A stretch of DNA of 38,335 nucleotides. It comes from Nostocaceae cyanobacterium. Lineage in GTDB: Bacteria; Cyanobacteriota; Cyanobacteriia; Cyanobacteriales; Nostocaceae. The DNA is taken from the NCBI GenBank assembly GCA_030065825.1, contig JASJCY010000041.1:1-38335 (forward strand), read 5' to 3'. Each line of letters begins with the position of its first letter. Position 1 is the stretch's first letter. The translations under genes were made by a program, and so were the position numbers. Shown here one piece after another: positions 35,234 to 38,335 of the stretch. The notes beneath the pieces are model-generated. The model saw only the letters and a program-made list of their open reading frames with translations, did no database searches and was not told where the DNA came from.

Positions 35234-35677
35234 CAAGAATCAAGAATCAAGAATCAATCATTATTTGTCATTTATCATACTCGCCAAAAGCGAGAAGCAA
35301 GCTATATCATTTGCTATTGATGATTCGTCAATCACAAAAGTGACAATTTCAAAATAAATGATGCCCTCCCGCAAACCCTTATAGTGTAAGTACCACAATT
35401 GATTCTATCTTCGGATTTACTAACTCAACGCAAAATATATAACTTTATATGATCCCCAAGATAGATGAAACTTATAGGTCGTGGATTTTATCCTAGGAAT
35501 ATGTCCACTGGATGCCTATTGTAAATAGAATGTCAGCTATATCAATAGACATAACTTTTGATGTGATACTCCCTCGCGTAAATAACTAAGAAAAAATCTT
35601 CTTCATTTGCCATTGTCGATTTTAACTAACTGCTTTTAAGTACATCCAAATTAATTCTTCTAACGGAGGACATAGAT
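35234..35677. other. Gap upstream of the zinc-ribbon gene
   Basis: AAGAATC heptamers occur at 35234-35258. Elsewhere I see no repeats or RNA. The promoter of the downstream gene must lie toward 35600, but no box stands out. Confidence 0.5.
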
Positions 35678-35866
35678 ATGAATATGAACGCCAACAGTTG
35701 TCCCTGTTGCGATAGTAGCCTCCTGCGTCATGTTCGCCATGGTAAAATCTATTGGTTTTGTCAAAGCTGTTGGCAAGAAGTACCCTTATTAACTGTCAGT
35801 AATTTGTCAAATCTAGTCAAGGCAAGAAATAGTAGCGTCATAACTCCAGAAACTGTGAAATCTTAG
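35678..35866 (+). CDS. Zinc-ribbon miniprotein
   Basis: 62 residues. Two CxxC pairs (CPCC at 9-12 and CQSC at 28-31, within SCPCCDSSLLRHVRHGKIYW and FCQSCWQEVP) form a single zinc ribbon; the remaining half is polar and probably disordered. Small proteins of this kind recur in filamentous cyanobacteria; the role is unknown and nucleic-acid or protein binding is only a guess. GGAGG lies eleven bases before the ATG, a good ribosome site. No operon partner. Confidence 0.8.
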   Translation: MNMNANSCPCCDSSLLRHVRHGKIYWFCQSCWQEVPLLTVSNLSNLVKARNSSVITPETVKS

Positions 35867-36473
35867 TTAGCTGTCCCACTCCACTCACTTAAAATAGGTA
35901 AAACAAAGGTGATGTCATATCTTGCACCATTCAAGGGCAACCATTGAGAAACGGGGTTGATGAAGGAAAAATTAGGGTTTTGACAGATAAATATTCTCAG
36001 GTAACCCGGTTTGGTAACCTTGGTGAAAGATTGGGATGTGTGATGGGCTTTCTCTGTTCTACTGTCACCCTTACCGTTGTTGGGATTGCAATTCCATGGC
36101 GCGACGAGGATTAATTAATGATACAAATACGTGGGAATGATACAAATACGTGGGTAGGGGTTTAGCACTGCTAAACCCCTACAAACAATTTATCTATCTG
36201 TATCAAGATTTTCGTGAATTGGTATTAGTATTTCATTTTCCAAGGTAACTATAAAAACCTTCTTTTCAATTTCCGCCCCTGCGACATCAGAATTTTTCCA
36301 TAGAAGTTCAAAATGGGAGTCAACAAAAGCTCAAAAATTTAATAAACAACCCTTGCGCGATCGTCATCCCTAGCTGACGCCAGTTAAATATAATCAAAAA
36401 TTATTTTTAAATGAATTTAGTTTTGCAATATAAATAGTTACTCATTTTTTGTCCGATTTTTCTCGAAAAATTA
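35867..36473. repeat. First part of a 1.1-kb gap: dispersed repeats
   Basis: About 35910-36015 is a diverged copy of the element near 14090-14255 (TCATATCTTGCA..TTTTGACAG..AATATTCT..ACCCGG). The string ATGATACAAATACGTGGG is directly repeated at 36118 and 36137, followed by a perfect 13-bp stem, GTAGGGGTTTAGC (36154-36166) with GCTAAACCCCTAC (36170-36182). No gene seen. Confidence 0.75.
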
Positions 36474-36665
36474 TTCACGCAATTACGTTGTTTGATGCTA
36501 TAGTAGAAAAAACTGATTTTGGGGACTCCATGACCAATTTTCACCCAAAACAGCTGCAACCCTAATTTTTACGTAGCAGCTAACCTAAAAGTCAAACTTT
36601 CATAACATCAAGAAAGACCAATTTTTACTCCCCCAAATCGCTTCATAAATATGTGTACTTGACAA
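36474..36665 (+). ncRNA. Candidate small RNA B (paralogue of the one at 28690)
   Basis: TTCACG (36474-36479), 19 bases, then extended -10 TGCTATAGT (TATAGT = 36499-36504) predict a start near 36511. Downstream, AGCTGC (36552-36557) pairs with GCAGCT (36576-36581), followed by the conserved AAAAGTCAAACTTTCATAAC, itself a small palindrome (AAAGT/ACTTT), and TTGACAAAA near 36659. The promoter and these elements match the minus-strand segment at 28690-28873. Frames are not conserved. The 3' end is undefined; no T-rich terminator is obvious. Confidence 0.45.
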
Positions 36666-36756
36666 AAGACAGTTTATATGGATAAGACACATTTTCTATA
36701 ATCTCTGGGTATGTCTCGATTTCTTAATAGCGTCACCTGATACAATCGGATAAAGC

Positions 36757-36957
36757 GGGAGTATCCCAAATTTTTAACAATACCCTAGAAGGGTATCGCT
36801 ACACGGACGAAACCCACCTGCGTGGGTTCAAAATTTCTGGTTCCTGCGGAGGTAGGCTACCCTAACGGGTAGACAGGTCGTGGCTTCTGGAAGTAGCCGC
36901 TGCGCGTCTAATGCTCGTATAGCCCTACCCTTATAGGGTTTGGGTGCTTTTCTCCCG
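36757..36957. mobile_element. Long hairpin element abutting the ADH gene
   Basis: Starts GGGAGTATCCCAAATTTTT and shares ACCCTAGAAGGGTATCGCTA (36783-36802) and AGGGTTTGGGTG with the 107-bp element at 22925-23031, but carries about 100 extra bases of other dispersed repeats (GGAGGTAGGCTACCCTAACG, GTAGCCGCTGCGCGTCTAAT). Its right end is about 25 bases before the start codon of the dehydrogenase gene, so it has probably replaced the native leader. Confidence 0.65.
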
Positions 36958-36981
36958 ATGTAATTTATTCAGTCAACAGCC

Positions 36982-38010
36982 TTGCTAGCAGCTTTACTCT
37001 ACGGACAAGAAAACTTACGCTTAGAAGAAGTAGCTGACCCCACCCCTGCACCGGGAGAAGTAATTATCCAAGTGGGAGCAGCTACAACTTGTGGTACAGA
37101 TTTAAAAGTTTGGCGACGCGGTGGTCATGCACGGATGCTGACACCCCCTACTTTATTCGGTCATGAGGCTGCCGGAGAAATTGTAGCCCTGGGAGAAGGT
37201 GTCACAAATTGGCAAATAGGCGATCGCGTGGTGGCAAATAATTCTGCTCCATGTATGAAATGCTTTTTTTGTCAACGTCAAGAATATTCCCTCTGTCCGA
37301 ATTTAACTTGGAATAACGGTACTTTTGCCCAATATTTAAAAGTTCCCGCACCGATTGTACAGCATAATCTCTTGCCAATTCCCGACGACTTGCCCTACGA
37401 ATTAGCAGCAATGACAGAGCCTCTGGCGTGTGTGCTGCATGGGGTAGCGCGTTCCAATGTCAAACCAGGGGATAGAGTTGTAGTATTGGGAGATGGTGCC
37501 ATTGGCTTGATGTTTGTAGCCAAATTAGCTCATGAATGCTCCGTGGAAGTAACCTTATTTGGTGGGAATGACCAAAGATTGGAAATTGGGCAAAAACTTG
37601 GTGCAGCAAGGACTTTTAATTATCGTCAGATACCTGATATTGCTGCTGTTGTTAAACAACAAACCGATGGTTTAGGCGCGGATGTGGTGATAGAAGCTAC
37701 AGGAGTGCCCAGTGTGTGGGAAACTGCGATCGCCTGTGCGCGTCCTGGTGCGACTGTGAATTTATTTGGTGGATGTCCGAGAGATACCACCATTACCGTG
37801 AATACAGAACAACTACACTATAGCGAACTCACCTTAAAAGGGGTATTTCACAACACACCCCAGTTTGTTAGGGAAGCATTATCACTCATAGCCAATGGTA
37901 AAATTCCCTTTGAATTACTAATTAGTGAACAGCGTCCTCTTCAAGATTTAGAGCAAGTTTTTCAGGATATGCGATCGCGCAAAGTCATTAAAGTAGCCAT
38001 GATTCCCTAG
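36982..38010 (+). CDS. Zinc-dependent alcohol dehydrogenase (MDR family)
   Basis: 342 residues, NAD(P)-dependent oxidation of an alcohol or polyol. Catalytic zinc ligands: Cys in TTCGTDLKVW (about 37), His in LFGHEAAGE (about 60) and Glu in MTEPLACVLHG (about 145). Structural-zinc region CMKCFFCQRQEYSLC has four Cys. The nucleotide-binding VVVLGDGAIGLMFV is near 168. It resembles sorbitol/threonine-dehydrogenase-like members; the substrate is unknown. The frame opens with TTG at 36982, with no ATG before an upstream stop and no Shine-Dalgarno. The hairpin element just upstream may have displaced the original start. Confidence 0.92.
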   Translation: MLAALLYGQENLRLEEVADPTPAPGEVIIQVGAATTCGTDLKVWRRGGHARMLTPPTLFGHEAAGEIVALGEGVTNWQIGDRVVANNSAPCMKCFFCQRQEYSLCPNLTWNNGTFAQYLKVPAPIVQHNLLPIPDDLPYELAAMTEPLACVLHGVARSNVKPGDRVVVLGDGAIGLMFVAKLAHECSVEVTLFGGNDQRLEIGQKLGAARTFNYRQIPDIAAVVKQQTDGLGADVVIEATGVPSVWETAIACARPGATVNLFGGCPRDTTITVNTEQLHYSELTLKGVFHNTPQFVREALSLIANGKIPFELLISEQRPLQDLEQVFQDMRSRKVIKVAMIP

Positions 38011-38021
38011 GAACTTAACAG

Positions 38022-38092
<71 letters not shown>

Positions 38093-38139
38093 TAGGAGTT
38101 AAACCAATTACAAAAAAGTAGATTGAATCCCCACAGAAC

Positions 38140-38301
38140 CTATTTAACCAATTCCGGTAACAACCTCCCAAGGTAGCCACCCACCCCCACCTTGGTTAAA
38201 TCTCCAAAGATAGGACGGAATTCCTCATCACATAGCGCAAGCCCAAAGCTACCCAACACCATAAGGAGAATTACAACAGAGTGGATGTTAATATTCTTCA
38301 T
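38140..38301 (-). CDS. Small conserved peptide, 53 residues
   Basis: The product starts MKNINIHSVVILLMVLGSFG and continues to RPIFGDLTKVGVGGYLGRLL, ending PELVK. Residues 8-23 are hydrophobic (signal-anchor or signal-peptide-like). Cys24 follows LAL, but is Tyr in the truncated paralogue at 6481-6605, so a lipoprotein is unlikely. The remainder is a short amphipathic segment with a Gly-rich turn. Coding status is supported by the second copy, where the changes leave 35 of about 37 residues the same. Function unknown; it could be a small membrane or secreted peptide. Confidence 0.6.
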   Translation of the reverse strand: MKNINIHSVVILLMVLGSFGLALCDEEFRPIFGDLTKVGVGGYLGRLLPELVK

Positions 38302-38335
38302 TTTTTCGCTTTGTAGATAAATTTAGGTTTGATTT

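Overview
The window is chromosomal DNA of a cyanobacterium, most likely a filamentous heterocyst-forming one (Nostocales type). The evidence is a photosystem I psaM gene, many HIP1 palindromes (GCGATCGC), MntC/MntA/MntB manganese uptake genes, and very many short tandem heptamer repeats and small hairpin elements between genes. Such repeats are typical of Nostocales genomes. Coding density is low, and most gaps of 300-1400 bases are filled with repeats. I saw no rRNA, tRNA or CRISPR array.

Layout. 1-3034: manganese ABC transporter, with mntC (left-hand end lost in a fold-back inverted repeat) divergent from mntA and mntB; the shared promoter region carries a helically phased TTTTCAT array. 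3271-5434: a HAD hydrolase and a NurA-domain nuclease. 5431-6605: a DUF4351 gene remnant, a decayed IS5-family insertion sequence (IS1031-like ends) and the 3' half of a small-protein gene whose intact paralogue lies at the right edge of the window. 6889-9375: a hypothetical protein and histidyl-tRNA synthetase. 9772-19832: five minus-strand genes (GMC oxidoreductase, 3beta-HSD-like SDR, Cys-nucleophile alpha/beta hydrolase, a GH1 glycosidase with a solute-binding domain inside it, aldehyde dehydrogenase). 20673-24417: NYN/LabA-like protein, ADP-ribosylglycohydrolase, decaying SMI1/KNR4 protein. 24418-28321: sugar kinase, psaM, a small membrane coiled-coil protein, a TPR protein and a conserved hypothetical. 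29727-35233: secreted-type subtilase, HlyD-type adaptor, NmrA/Ycf39-like SDR, exonuclease III. 35678-38301: zinc-ribbon miniprotein, zinc alcohol dehydrogenase, small conserved peptide.

The most striking item is the 727-residue protein at 11804-13987. A GH1 barrel with both catalytic glutamates is interrupted by a type II (SBP_bac_3-like) binding domain whose sequence order is circularly permuted: the part normally C-terminal comes first. This resembles an engineered ligand-switched enzyme. It sits in a cluster that could oxidise, hydrolyse and deglycosylate a hydrophobic alcohol or glycoside; that pathway is inference. A second candidate is a pair of diverged non-coding segments (about 28690-28873 minus, 36474-36665 plus) that share an extended -10 promoter and a hairpin with one compensatory base pair, suggesting a small-RNA family.

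Mobile DNA: the IS (GAGG ends), one 174-bp MITE and two 143-bp MITEs have related terminal repeats. All three MITEs have 3-bp TNA target duplications, so one IS1031-type transposase may have moved them all. All alignments and residue counts were made by eye.
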